The notes beneath the pieces are model-generated. The model did no database searches and had not been told where the DNA came from. It saw only the letters and a list, made by a program, of their open reading frames with translations. A stretch of 64,000 nt of DNA from Caccousia sp900752115 (lineage in GTDB: Bacteria > Bacillota > Clostridia > Oscillospirales > Acutalibacteraceae): positions 1 to 64,000 of the forward strand of contig CABRNB010000002.1 of NCBI GenBank assembly GCA_902472225.1, read 5' to 3'. Both the position numbers and the translations under genes were made by a program. This document shows, in pieces, positions 1 through 7,652 of the stretch. Within the stretch, counting starts at the first letter, position 1. The number at the start of each line of letters is the position of its first letter.

Positions 1-1
1 C

Positions 2-526
2 CCCGCCGCGGGCAAGACGACGCTTCTGCGGGATCTGGCGCGCCAGCTGGCCGGAGGGAAAACGGGACGGTTCCACAAGGTGGCTGTGGTTGATGAACGA
101 GGGGAGCTGGCAGGCTGTTGGCAGGGAGAGCCGCAGCATGATCTCGGCGTTTGCTGCGATGTAATCAGCGGCTGCCCCAAAGCACTGGGGATCCTTCAGG
201 CCGTGCGCGCCCTTTCCCCCGAATTTCTTGTCTGCGACGAGGTGGGAAACGGCGGGGGGGTTGAGGCGCTGCTGCAATGCCTTCACACGGGCGCATCGCT
301 GATTGCCAGTATTCACGCGGGGACGAAGGAGGAGCTTCTGCGCCGTCCGCAGGCGGTAACGCTGCTCCGTGCGGGAGCGTTCGGCGCTGTGGCGCTGCTC
401 GGTTCGAGGGAAACGCCGGGTACAATCTGCGAATGGGAGAAGGCGGGTGATCTGCTTGCTCAGGCTGATGGGAATGCTGCTGCTGGTTCTGACAGGAGCT
501 TTTGCCGGGTTTCAGGCGTCGCTTAG
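2..526 (+). CDS. spoIIIAA: Stage III sporulation protein AA, 5'-truncated by window
   Basis: AAA-type ATPase of the SpoIIIA-SpoIIQ channel, acting in the mother cell. The reading frame is open from base 2, so the N-terminal part lies outside the window. The Walker A loop is visible at the very start (PPAAGKTTLL), followed by VVDERGELAG and a Walker B-like stretch (EFLVCDEVGN). First gene of eight in the canonical spoIIIAA-AH order, which makes the call secure. Its 3' end overlaps the likely spoIIIAB start by 80 nt. That is longer than usual, and the last 25 or so residues look low in conservation, so a small 3' frameshift is possible. Confidence 0.95.
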   Translation, partial: PAAGKTTLLRDLARQLAGGKTGRFHKVAVVDERGELAGCWQGEPQHDLGVCCDVISGCPKALGILQAVRALSPEFLVCDEVGNGGGVEALLQCLHTGASLIASIHAGTKEELLRRPQAVTLLRAGAFGAVALLGSRETPGTICEWEKAGDLLAQADGNAAAGSDRSFCRVSGVA

Positions 527-944
527 TCTTGCCAAACGGGAACGCGAGCTGGAATTGTTTTTTCGCTTTGTACAGAGCGCGGAGACGGAGATTCTCTTTT
601 CCGCGCTGCCGGTTGCGGAGGTGGTCGGACGGCATGGAGGAGAACTTCCGTTTTTGCGCAGGTGCGCGCGCCTTTGCCAGGAGGGGGAGGATTTTTCCCT
701 CGCCTGGGAAAGGGCGGTACGCGAGACGCAGCCGGTGGATCGCGGAGACGCCGAGCTCTATTTGCGGTTTGGGGAGGGCTTCGGTACGACGGATGCACAG
801 GGGCAGGCAGCACATTGCAGGCTGACGCTCGGTCTGACGGAGCAGCGGCTGCGGGATGCAAGAGAAGAGAGAAGGCAGAAGGGCAGACTGTACCGGATGT
901 TGGGAGTGCTCGGCGGACTGGCGGCAGCGCTTCTTTTCTGCTGA
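447..944 (+). CDS. spoIIIAB: Stage III sporulation protein AB
   Basis: Membrane-anchored component of the mother-cell SpoIIIA complex. The GTG at 447 follows a GGGAGA site at 435-440 and gives 165 residues, close to the 171 of Bacillus subtilis SpoIIIAB. It opens with a hydrophobic segment (MGMLLLVLTGAFAGFQ), has a helical soluble middle rich in Arg and Glu, and ends in a second hydrophobic segment (LGVLGGLAAALLFC). The reading frame is open further upstream, but earlier starts would put charged residues before the first membrane segment. Sits between spoIIIAA and spoIIIAC in the conserved operon. Confidence 0.9.
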   Translation: MICLLRLMGMLLLVLTGAFAGFQASLSLAKRERELELFFRFVQSAETEILFSALPVAEVVGRHGGELPFLRRCARLCQEGEDFSLAWERAVRETQPVDRGDAELYLRFGEGFGTTDAQGQAAHCRLTLGLTEQRLRDAREERRQKGRLYRMLGVLGGLAAALLFC

Positions 945-963
945 GGAAAGGATGGAAAGAAAC

Positions 964-1158
964 ATGAATGTGGATTTGATTTTTCGGATTGCGGCGATCG
1001 GAATTATTGTGGCGGTGCTCAACCAGCTGCTGATTCGTTCGGGGCGGGAGGAGCAGGCCATGATGACGACACTGGCCGGCCTGATTGTGGTGCTGATGAT
1101 GGTGGTGCAGGAGATCGACGCCCTCTTTCAGTCCATCAAATCCATATTCGGATTGTGA
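964..1158 (+). CDS. spoIIIAC: Stage III sporulation protein AC
   Basis: Small membrane protein of the SpoIIIA channel, 64 residues (B. subtilis 68). It starts MNVDLIFRIAAIGIIVAVLN and has two hydrophobic segments separated by the charged stretch RSGREEQ. The ATG at 964 is chosen; an ATG at 952 (adding MERN) is also possible, since the GAGGAAAGG site at 941-949 is better spaced for it. Position between spoIIIAB and spoIIIAD fixes the identity. Confidence 0.9.
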   Translation: MNVDLIFRIAAIGIIVAVLNQLLIRSGREEQAMMTTLAGLIVVLMMVVQEIDALFQSIKSIFGL

Positions 1159-1184
1159 AACGGCCATGAGAAAGGAAGCGTTTT

Positions 1185-1577
1185 ATGATCAATCTGCTGG
1201 CAATTGCCGGGGCTGCTCTGGTGGCGGCAGTGATTGCAGTTATGCTGCGGCGCTACCATGCCGAGTACGGGATGCTGATTTCCATTCTGGCAGGCGTATT
1301 GATCCTTGCCATGCTGCTGGAGGCGCTGCCCCAGGCGCTCGGTCAGGTGACGGAGCTGCTGCAGGCAGCCGCGCTGCCGGGAAAATATGCGCTCATCCTT
1401 TTCAAGGCTCTGGGACTTTGCTGGCTGGCCCAATTTGCAGCCGACTCCTGCCGCGACGCGGGAGAAAGCGCGCTTGCGTCCAAGGTCGAGCTGGCGGGAA
1501 AGACCGCGGTTCTTCTCACGACCCTGCCGCTTTTCTCCGAGGTGGGGGAGTTGGTGCTGGAGCTATCCGGCGCGTGA
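1185..1577 (+). CDS. spoIIIAD: Stage III sporulation protein AD
   Basis: 130-residue integral membrane protein of the SpoIIIA complex, family-typical in length. It has three to four hydrophobic segments and starts MINLLAIAGAALVAAVIAV after a GAGAAAGGAAG site. Its stop overlaps the spoIIIAE start in a GTGA arrangement at 1574-1577, which suggests translational coupling. Confidence 0.92.
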   Translation: MINLLAIAGAALVAAVIAVMLRRYHAEYGMLISILAGVLILAMLLEALPQALGQVTELLQAAALPGKYALILFKALGLCWLAQFAADSCRDAGESALASKVELAGKTAVLLTTLPLFSEVGELVLELSGA

Positions 1578-2728
1578 GGATTGCGGTGATGTTTCCGCTC
1601 CTGACACTCTTGATTGGATGGGGAGCGGTTCCGGCCTTTGCGCAGGAGGAGCCGTTTGACGGTTTTTCTTCTTACTATGAGGAGCTTGAGGAGGAGAGCG
1701 GCGTAGAGGATCTGCCGTATGAGCTTCCCGAGGAAGCGCGTGATTCTCTGGGAGAACTCGGCGTGGACGGCCCGAGCTGGGACAGCCTGTCGTCTCTTTC
1801 TCCCGAGGCGGTCTTTTCCCTGGCCTCGCAGTCCGCCGCGGAGGCTTCCCGAAATCCTGTGAAGGCGGGAGCTTCTGTTTTGGCGGTCATTCTGCTCTGC
1901 GCGCTTCTCAACGGCATGAAGCTGACCTTTGCCTCCAACAGCCTCAGTCAGGCGGCGGGTCTGGCGGCGACGCTGTGCGTGGCGGCGGTGGTTGTGCGTC
2001 CCATTGTGGAATGCGTACAGTATGCCGCCTCAATTGTACAGGCGGCGGCAGGTTTTCAGTTGGCATGCGTTCCGGTTTTGGGTGGAATTCTGCTTGCCGC
2101 AGGAGAGCCTGCCAAAGCTCTTTCCTACGAGACGCTGACCGCCTTGGCGGGCAACGCGGTGTCGCTTGTTGCAAACTATTTTCTTGTGCCGCTGATCAGC
2201 TGTTTTTTGGCACTCTCGCTCGTCTCCGCCGTTTGTCCCGCGGTTCCCATGAACGGTTTGTGCGAGCTCATCGCAAAGGCGGTCAAATGGATTCTTGGGT
2301 TCTGCATGACGCTTTTTACCGGCCTGCTTACGGTACACAGCCTTGTCACAGCCTCTGCGGACTCCGCAGCCTCCCGGGCGGTCAAGTTTGCGGTGAGCAG
2401 CTTTGTTCCGGTGGTGGGAGGAGCACTCGGAGAAGCACTGCGCACGGTAGGGGGCTGTATCGGCGTGCTGAAATCGGGGGTAGCGGCTTTTGTCCTGCTG
2501 GCGGAGGGAGTTCTCTTTCTGCCCTCGATTCTCCAGTGTGTCTTCTGGCAGCTGACGCTGCTGTTCTGCAGCGCGGTGGGAGAAGCGCTCGGACAGAAGG
2601 AGTTATCCTCTTTGCTCTCTGCGGCGGGGAAAGCGGTGGGGCTTTTGCTGGCGATTCTGCTGTGCTGTGCGCTGATGATGACGGTTACCAGCGTGGCCTT
2701 GATTCTGGTGGGAGGTGGGGCCTCGTGA
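1574..2728 (+). CDS. spoIIIAE: Stage III sporulation protein AE
   Basis: Polytopic membrane protein of the SpoIIIA channel, 384 residues from the GTG at 1574 (B. subtilis 399). A cleavable signal-like N terminus (LLTLLIGWGAVPAFAQ) precedes an acidic extracellular stretch of about 60 residues and then seven or more hydrophobic segments. Translationally coupled at both ends: its start overlaps the spoIIIAD stop, and its stop overlaps the spoIIIAF start (GTGA at 2725-2728). Confidence 0.92.
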   Translation: MRIAVMFPLLTLLIGWGAVPAFAQEEPFDGFSSYYEELEEESGVEDLPYELPEEARDSLGELGVDGPSWDSLSSLSPEAVFSLASQSAAEASRNPVKAGASVLAVILLCALLNGMKLTFASNSLSQAAGLAATLCVAAVVVRPIVECVQYAASIVQAAAGFQLACVPVLGGILLAAGEPAKALSYETLTALAGNAVSLVANYFLVPLISCFLALSLVSAVCPAVPMNGLCELIAKAVKWILGFCMTLFTGLLTVHSLVTASADSAASRAVKFAVSSFVPVVGGALGEALRTVGGCIGVLKSGVAAFVLLAEGVLFLPSILQCVFWQLTLLFCSAVGEALGQKELSSLLSAAGKAVGLLLAILLCCALMMTVTSVALILVGGGAS

Positions 2729-3201
2729 ACGCAGTGCAGCAATGGACGGCCGGTGTGTGCCTGGCCGTGTTGGCCGTTTCTCTTTTACAGCACCTGATGC
2801 CGGAGGGTGCGATGCGCCGTATGGCGGAGCTGGCCGCCGGGATTTTTCTGCTTTGCGCCGTTCTGGTTCCGGCGGTGCGGGCGGCTCCCGATTTGTCGTT
2901 CCTTTTGCATTTTACACCGCAGACGGTGGAGAGCGAATTGACGGAGACGGTGGAACGTCAGCAGGAGGACGCCGCCCGGGAAAGTCTGACCGCGTTGATC
3001 GCGGCGGAGCTGGGCCGGGAGGGGATCCCGACCGAAAGGATCGAGGTCATTGTGAATACAGGGGAGGACAACAGCATAAGTATTACCAACATCACGGTGA
3101 CGCTCCCGGCTGCCTATGCCGGAGAGTGCGAACACGCCGGCAGCGTCCTCTCCGAGGTGCTTGGTTTGAACGCGGAGGTGACGTCATATGCCGGAGAATA
3201 G
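2725..3201 (+). CDS. spoIIIAF: Stage III sporulation protein AF
   Basis: 158-residue bitopic protein of the SpoIIIA channel, shorter than the roughly 206 residues of B. subtilis. Two N-terminal hydrophobic segments (CLAVLAVSLLQHL, ELAAGIFLLCAVLVPAV) are followed by a soluble domain rich in Glu and Thr. The GTG start at 2725 has a very strong GGGAGGTGGGG site directly upstream, inside the spoIIIAE 3' end. The stop overlaps the spoIIIAG start by 14 nt. Confidence 0.9.
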   Translation: MNAVQQWTAGVCLAVLAVSLLQHLMPEGAMRRMAELAAGIFLLCAVLVPAVRAAPDLSFLLHFTPQTVESELTETVERQQEDAARESLTALIAAELGREGIPTERIEVIVNTGEDNSISITNITVTLPAAYAGECEHAGSVLSEVLGLNAEVTSYAGE

Positions 3202-3760
3202 GAGGCAGAAAAACGAAAGGGAAGGGGGAGACTTTTTTGAACGGTTGGCAGAGCATCCTGCCGCGCGCCGGTGGATTCTCATCGGAGGGATCGCGGGCAT
3301 CGCCCTGATTTTTCTTTCCGGGCTGTTTACCGGAGGGGAGAGCGCCGCGGAGAACGGAGCTCCCGAAACGGGGCAGCTTGTTTCTGCGCAGGAATACGCG
3401 GCGGGGCTCCAGCAGGAGCTTGCCGCCTTGATCTCCGGAATGGAGGGCGCGGGAGACGCACAGGTCCTTGTGACGCTTGACCGAAGCTCGGAACAGATAT
3501 ACGCCACCGAGGAGCGCAGTTCAGCCAGAACGGAGAGTGCGGTCTCCGACGGAGAATCGGAGACGACGTATTTCTCGGTGCGTGGCTCGGACGGCTCGGA
3601 GCAGGCCCTCCCGCTTACGGAGCTGCAGCCGGTGATTCGCGGCGTGGTGGTGGTCTGCCCGGGCGGCGGCGATCCGGCTGTCGCAGAGCGGATTACGCAG
3701 GCGGTTACGACAGCGCTCGATATTTCTTCCGCACGTGTGTGCGTGGTTCAGTCGAAATAA
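3188..3760 (+). CDS. spoIIIAG: Stage III sporulation protein AG
   Basis: 190-residue ring-forming component of the SpoIIIA-SpoIIQ channel. A charged N-terminal tail of about 28 residues, one transmembrane segment (WILIGGIAGIALIFLSGLF), then an extracellular ring-building domain with the family's typical end (ERITQAVTTALDISSARVCV). The long acidic/Ser-rich insert around residues 97-125 fits the loop region of this family. The start overlaps the spoIIIAF stop. Confidence 0.93.
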   Translation: MPENRRQKNEREGGDFFERLAEHPAARRWILIGGIAGIALIFLSGLFTGGESAAENGAPETGQLVSAQEYAAGLQQELAALISGMEGAGDAQVLVTLDRSSEQIYATEERSSARTESAVSDGESETTYFSVRGSDGSEQALPLTELQPVIRGVVVVCPGGGDPAVAERITQAVTTALDISSARVCVVQSK

Positions 3761-3786
3761 CAGAGGAAACAGGAGGATGAAGTATC

Positions 3787-4374
3787 ATGGCATTTGGAAA
3801 GCGGCAGTTGGTTCTGGCGGCGCTTGTGGTAGCTCTCGGCGCGGCCGTCTATCTGAACTGGCAGTTTACAGGTGATAATCAGCTTGTAGCCGCCGGAACG
3901 GATGTGTCGGAGAAGACAGTCGGAGAGGCGCAGCTCGTCAATGCGTCTGCGCAGAGCTCCGATCCGAAGGAAGAGACCTCCTCTGATGCCGCCGGTTCCG
4001 AGGATCCCACCGAGGGGAAAACGGCAGAGGAGTACTTCTCGGAAACACGTCTTTCCAGACAAAAGTCGCGCGATGAGGCGGTAGAACTGCTGGAGGATGT
4101 GCTGCAGGACGCAAAAACGAGTGAGGAGGCCAAAAAGGAAGCTGTCTCTCAAGCGGCTGTGATTGCGCAGAACGTTCTGCAGGAGAACAATATTGAGAGC
4201 CTCGTGAAAGCGAAAGGGTTTGCCGACTGCGTTGCGTTTCTGCAGAACGGGGAGTGTACCGTCGTGGTCCAGACGGCAGAATCCAATCAAAACAACGCCA
4301 TTGTCATCAAGGATATCGTAGCGGGTCAGTCGGGCGTCAGCTATGATAAAATTAAAATTGTGGAGTTCAACTGA
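3787..4374 (+). CDS. spoIIIAH: Stage III sporulation protein AH
   Basis: 195-residue partner of SpoIIQ across the intermembrane space. It opens with one transmembrane segment (LVLAALVVALGAAVYLNWQF), the NWQF sequence being typical, followed by a Ser/Glu-rich linker of about 60 residues and a C-terminal ring-building domain. Starts at an ATG after an AGGAGG site. Last gene of the spoIIIA operon; about 460 nt without a gene follow. Confidence 0.94.
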   Translation: MAFGKRQLVLAALVVALGAAVYLNWQFTGDNQLVAAGTDVSEKTVGEAQLVNASAQSSDPKEETSSDAAGSEDPTEGKTAEEYFSETRLSRQKSRDEAVELLEDVLQDAKTSEEAKKEAVSQAAVIAQNVLQENNIESLVKAKGFADCVAFLQNGECTVVVQTAESNQNNAIVIKDIVAGQSGVSYDKIKIVEFN

Positions 4375-4576
4375 TCTCCTGCCTGAGACAATGTGGGATC
4401 GTATCTAAGACGGCGCGCGGGAGGGAGAAACGGGTGCTTGCCGGTTTTTCCGCTGGCTTCTGCGGCTTCGGATGCTTCTTCCAAGGATTTCCACGGAACG
4501 CATGTGCGTTGTGTGGGATTATGCGGGATCGCCTTAAAAAGGAAAAGATGCAGCGGCGGTTTGTGTCGAATCAACG

Positions 4577-4605
4577 TTGCAAGTGCGGCCCCATCATGGT
4601 ATAAT
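4577..4605 (+). promoter_or_regulatory. Sigma-A-type promoter upstream of nusB leader
   Basis: TTGCAA at 4577-4582 and a perfect TATAAT at 4600-4605 with a 17-nt spacer. It is the only convincing vegetative promoter seen between spoIIIAH and nusB, so it probably drives the nusB-ispA operon. Transcription would start near 4612 and meet the terminator-like hairpin at 4661-4690. Confidence 0.7.
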
Positions 4606-4611
4606 GAAGGG

Positions 4612-4690
4612 CGTGGATGCTTGACAATCTGATTTTACGCCCGAGCTGTCTGTGCGGTCAAAGCCCTCCACTTCGGTGGAGGGCTTTTTT
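4612..4690 (+). ncRNA. Putative short leader RNA or attenuated transcript before nusB
   Basis: From the predicted start near 4612 to the T-tract ending at 4690 the transcript would be about 80 nt. It ends in a hairpin with a 9-bp stem, AGCCCTCCA pairing with TGGAGGGCT, closed by a C(UUCG)G tetraloop and followed by six T. This is a textbook intrinsic terminator lying between the only good promoter and nusB. A loose boxA-like TGCTTGACAA lies at 4618-4627. It could be an independent small RNA or a read-through-controlled leader. Confidence 0.4.
4661..4690 (+). terminator. Intrinsic terminator with UUCG tetraloop
   Basis: Perfect 9-bp GC-rich stem (4662-4670 with 4677-4685), stable CUUCGG loop and T6 tail. 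It can end both spoIIIA read-through and the short transcript from the promoter at 4577. Confidence 0.85.
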
Positions 4691-4834
4691 GACGGTTTTC
4701 GGACGAGACGGACTGTCCGGCAAAAAAGGAGCGCACTGTGATAGCGCTCCGAAAATTGGGAAGAATAGGAAAGCGCGCCCGTTTTTGCGCGGCGGAAACG
4801 CGCATGCTTTCAGGGAAGGAACGGAGGAACCAGC
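4691..4834 (+). other. nusB 5' untranslated region
   Basis: No gene. It holds a second perfect hairpin without a T-tract, GGAGCGC...GCGCTCC (about 4729-4751), and the strong GGAGGAA site just before nusB. No second promoter with good -35 and -10 boxes was seen here. Confidence 0.5.
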
Positions 4835-5269
4835 ATGAAACGAAGGGAAGCCAGGCAGCAGGCTTTTGTTCTGGTATTTGAGCAGAGCTTCAGTCACGAC
4901 GGGATGGAGCAGATCATTGATGTGGCGGAAGCGGTGATGGAAAAGCCTGTGGATGAGTTTGCGGGTCGGATGGCGCTCGGCACAGAGGCCAATCTGCCGC
5001 TGATTGATGAAAAGATCGAGAAAAACAGCCGCGGCTGGAAACTGAGCCGTCTTTCGAAAGTTTCTCTGGCCGTTCTTCGCCTTGGAATTTACGAGCTTCT
5101 TTTTGAGAAGGATACGCCTGTGGGCGTGACGATCAACGAGGCGGTTGAGCTGGCGAAGAAATACGGCGGCGAAGAGGATGCTCCCTTTGTCAACGGCGTG
5201 CTCGGAGCCGTGGCGCGCGAATGCGGCCCGAGAAAGCCTGCTGCGGAAGCGGGAGAGGACCATGCGTAA
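4835..5269 (+). CDS. nusB: Transcription antitermination factor NusB
   Basis: 144-residue all-helical RNA-binding protein that pairs with NusE (S10) on boxA RNA in rRNA antitermination. It starts MKRREARQQAFVLVFEQSF, the family hallmark R-x-x-A-x-x-x-L-F region, and continues to SKVSLAVLRLGIYELLF and the typical INEAVELAKKYGGEEDAPFV near the C terminus. The ATG follows GGAGGAA. First gene of an overlapping operon with the TsaD paralogue, xseA, xseB and ispA. Confidence 0.96.
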   Translation: MKRREARQQAFVLVFEQSFSHDGMEQIIDVAEAVMEKPVDEFAGRMALGTEANLPLIDEKIEKNSRGWKLSRLSKVSLAVLRLGIYELLFEKDTPVGVTINEAVELAKKYGGEEDAPFVNGVLGAVARECGPRKPAAEAGEDHA

Positions 5270-6203
5270 AATTCTGGGCCTGGATACGAGCAATTACACC
5301 ACCTCCTGCGCGCTGTGGGAGGACGGGAGTATCCTTCAGAAGAAAAAGCTGCTTCCTGTGCGGGAGGGCCAGCTGGGACTTCGGCAGAGCGATGCGGTGT
5401 TTCACCATACGCAGCAGCTGCCTGAACTGATGGAATCGCTGTTCCGGGAAAGTCCCGGCCCTGTGAACGCCATTGGCGTCTCCGCGCGTCCGAGAACACA
5501 GGAGGGCTCCTATATGCCGTGCTTTACGGTTGGATATGGAGCGGCACGCTCTCTGGCTGCGGTTCTCGGCGTTCCGTGCCATGTTTTTTCCCATCAGGAC
5601 GGTCACATCGCCGCCGCGCTTTATTCCGCCGGTCAGCTTTCGCTGCTGAAAAGGGAATTTCTTGCGTTTCACGTTTCCGGCGGAACAACGGAGGCGGTGC
5701 TTATCAGTCCCGGAGAAAGCGGAGACTTTTCCGTGCGGCTTGCCGCGTCTTCGCTGGATTTGAAAGCCGGTCAGGCGATTGATCGGGTGGGCGGCCTTCT
5801 GGGACTTCCTTTTCCTGCAGGACCCGCGCTGGAGCGTCTGGCTCTTGCCTCGCACGCTTCCTTTCGCATACGCCCGTCCATGAAGGGGGCCGATTGTTCC
5901 CTGTCCGGCGTTCAGAATCAGTGCGAGGCCATGGTGCGTGCAGGCGCTCCCGCGGAGGATGTAGCGCTTTATTGCCTGCTTTCCGTGGGAGCTGCTCTTG
6001 ACGCGATGGCGGAAGCTCTTTGGAAGGAATATGGCAGGCTTCCGATTCTCTTCGCGGGCGGCGTGATGAGTAATTCCCTGCTCAAAGAGAAATTGTCTGT
6101 CAAGTACGGTGCGTTTTTCGCGGATCCGGCTTTCTCGGCGGACAATGCCGCGGGCGTGGCGGTGCTTGCCGCGCTGCGGGAGGGAGGCGCCGCTTTGTGC
6201 TGA
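5262..6203 (+). CDS. TsaD/Kae1/YgjD-family protein, probable paralogue
   Basis: 313-residue ASKHA-fold protein often annotated as O-sialoglycoprotein endopeptidase. It shows the N-terminal phosphate-binding LGLDTSNYTTS, the metal-binding HxxxH as HQDGH (residues 111-115), HVSGGTTE, and the C-terminal FAGGVMSN with DNAAG. Genuine TsaD makes the t6A modification with TsaB and TsaE, which are encoded far away at 41.3-42.4 kb. A second TsaD-like gene in a nusB-xse operon is a recurring arrangement in Clostridia, so this copy may not be the housekeeping enzyme. Its ATG at 5262 overlaps the nusB end by 8 nt. Confidence 0.75.
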   Translation: MRKILGLDTSNYTTSCALWEDGSILQKKKLLPVREGQLGLRQSDAVFHHTQQLPELMESLFRESPGPVNAIGVSARPRTQEGSYMPCFTVGYGAARSLAAVLGVPCHVFSHQDGHIAAALYSAGQLSLLKREFLAFHVSGGTTEAVLISPGESGDFSVRLAASSLDLKAGQAIDRVGGLLGLPFPAGPALERLALASHASFRIRPSMKGADCSLSGVQNQCEAMVRAGAPAEDVALYCLLSVGAALDAMAEALWKEYGRLPILFAGGVMSNSLLKEKLSVKYGAFFADPAFSADNAAGVAVLAALREGGAALC

Positions 6204-7471
6204 CCGATATGAGAACGCCCCTGACCGTCACACAGCTCAACACGTACCTTAAAATGAAGCTGGAGGAGGATCCCCGTCTGTCCGGCGTGCTGGTGGCTGG
6301 GGAGATCTCGAATTTTACCCATCATTACAAGTCGGGTCACCTGTACTTTTCTCTCAAGGACGAGCGTTCCGTGCTGCGTGCCGTGATGTTCGCACGCAGC
6401 ACTTCCCGGCTCCGGTTTGCTCCTCAGGACGGTATGCGGGTTCTCGCGCGGGGAAGAATCAGTTTGTACGAGGCCTCCGGACAGTACCAGCTCTATGTGG
6501 ACGAGCTCCAGCCGGATGGCCTGGGAGCGCTCAGCCTGGCTTTTGAGCAGCTCAAGGAGAAGCTGCGCAAGGAGGGGCTTTTTGCTCCCGAGCGCAAGCG
6601 GCCGATCCCGCGTTTTCCGGAGCGTGTCGGCGTGATTACTTCGCCGACCGGCGCCGCCGTACACGATATGCTCACCATTCTCGCCAGGAGATGGCCGCTT
6701 GCACAGGTAGTTTTCTGTCCCGTTCAGGTACAGGGCGAAGCGGCGGCCCCGCAGCTTGTGGAGGCTCTGCGCCGTATGAACGAGCTTGACGCTGCGGATG
6801 TGATTCTGTTCGGGCGCGGCGGCGGTTCGCTGGAAGATCTGTGGGCCTTCAACGAGGAAAGCGTCGCCCGTGCAGTGGCCGCCTCGCGCATTCCGGTGAT
6901 TTCCGCGGTGGGACATGAAACGGACGTCACCATCAGCGATTTTGCCGCGGATCTGCGCGCTCCGACGCCCTCTGCGGCGGCGGAGCTGGCTGTTCCCGAT
7001 CAGGCGGAGTGGCTTGCGTCGCTCGAATACCAGCGGGAGCGTCTGCGTTCGCTTCTTGGAACGCGGATTTCGGCGCTGCAGCAGCGGCTGGATCTTCTCA
7101 CAGCGAGCCGCGTGATGCAGAATCCCATGGAGCTGGCGTCGTCCCGCGCCGCGCAGCTCTCCCTGCTGCAGGAACGTCTTCTGCGCGCACAGCAGACGAT
7201 TGTGAAGGAAAAACAGGCGCAGACGGCAGAGCTTGCGGGGCGTTTGCAGGCTCTCAGCCCGCTTTCTGTTCTGGCCCGCGGCTTTACGCTGGCGGAAAAG
7301 AAAGAGCAGCATGGCGCCAAAACTCTGATTGGTTCAGCGGCGGACCTTTCCCCGGGAGATATTTTCCTCCTTCGTTTTTCAGACGGGGAGGCGGTCTGCC
7401 GCGCGGAATCTGTGGAGAGAAAAGAGAAAGAAGGGGGAAACGAAAATGCCGGCGAAAAAAATGACCTTTGA
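6197..7471 (+). CDS. xseA: Exodeoxyribonuclease VII large subunit
   Basis: 424-residue catalytic subunit of ExoVII, which degrades single-stranded DNA from both ends. An N-terminal OB fold (LTVTQLNTYLKMKLEEDP, VAGEISNF, GHLYFSLKD) is followed by the catalytic core with GVITSPTGAAVHDML, FGRGGGSLEDLWAFN and AVGHETDVTISDF, then a long coiled-coil C-terminal arm. GTG at 6197 is chosen because GGGAGG ends about 9 nt upstream; the ATG at 6209 is too far. It overlaps the preceding gene by 7 nt and xseB by 26 nt. Confidence 0.96.
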   Translation: MLTDMRTPLTVTQLNTYLKMKLEEDPRLSGVLVAGEISNFTHHYKSGHLYFSLKDERSVLRAVMFARSTSRLRFAPQDGMRVLARGRISLYEASGQYQLYVDELQPDGLGALSLAFEQLKEKLRKEGLFAPERKRPIPRFPERVGVITSPTGAAVHDMLTILARRWPLAQVVFCPVQVQGEAAAPQLVEALRRMNELDAADVILFGRGGGSLEDLWAFNEESVARAVAASRIPVISAVGHETDVTISDFAADLRAPTPSAAAELAVPDQAEWLASLEYQRERLRSLLGTRISALQQRLDLLTASRVMQNPMELASSRAAQLSLLQERLLRAQQTIVKEKQAQTAELAGRLQALSPLSVLARGFTLAEKKEQHGAKTLIGSAADLSPGDIFLLRFSDGEAVCRAESVERKEKEGGNENAGEKNDL

Positions 7472-7652
7472 AGCTTCCATGGAACGGCTCGGCGAGATTG
7501 TCGCCCGTTTGGAGGCGGGCAGCGATTCTCTCGAGGAATCCATCAAGCTGTTTGAGGAAGGGACCGCACTGGCGGGCCGCTGCTACGAGACGCTCAAGCG
7601 TGCGGAGCAGAAGATTCGCGAGCTGTCCCCGGCAGAGGAGGATGAAATATGA
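7446..7652 (+). CDS. xseB: Exodeoxyribonuclease VII small subunit
   Basis: 68-residue helical hairpin protein that binds the XseA coiled-coil arm. It shows the family pattern TFEASMERLGEIVARLE and SLEESIKLFEEGTAL. Starts inside the xseA 3' end after an AAGGGGGAAA site and overlaps ispA by 4 nt, so translation is probably coupled. Confidence 0.95.
   Translation: MPAKKMTFEASMERLGEIVARLEAGSDSLEESIKLFEEGTALAGRCYETLKRAEQKIRELSPAEEDEI

Noticed and set aside
165..1167. Long minus-strand open frames opposite the spoIIIA genes
   Set aside because: They are antisense to conserved sporulation genes, lack ribosome binding sites and have the Arg/Pro-rich content typical of shadow frames in GC-rich DNA.
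4393..4632. 79-codon frame between spoIIIAH and nusB
   Set aside because: Runs through the promoter at 4577-4605 and has no ribosome binding site or familiar content.
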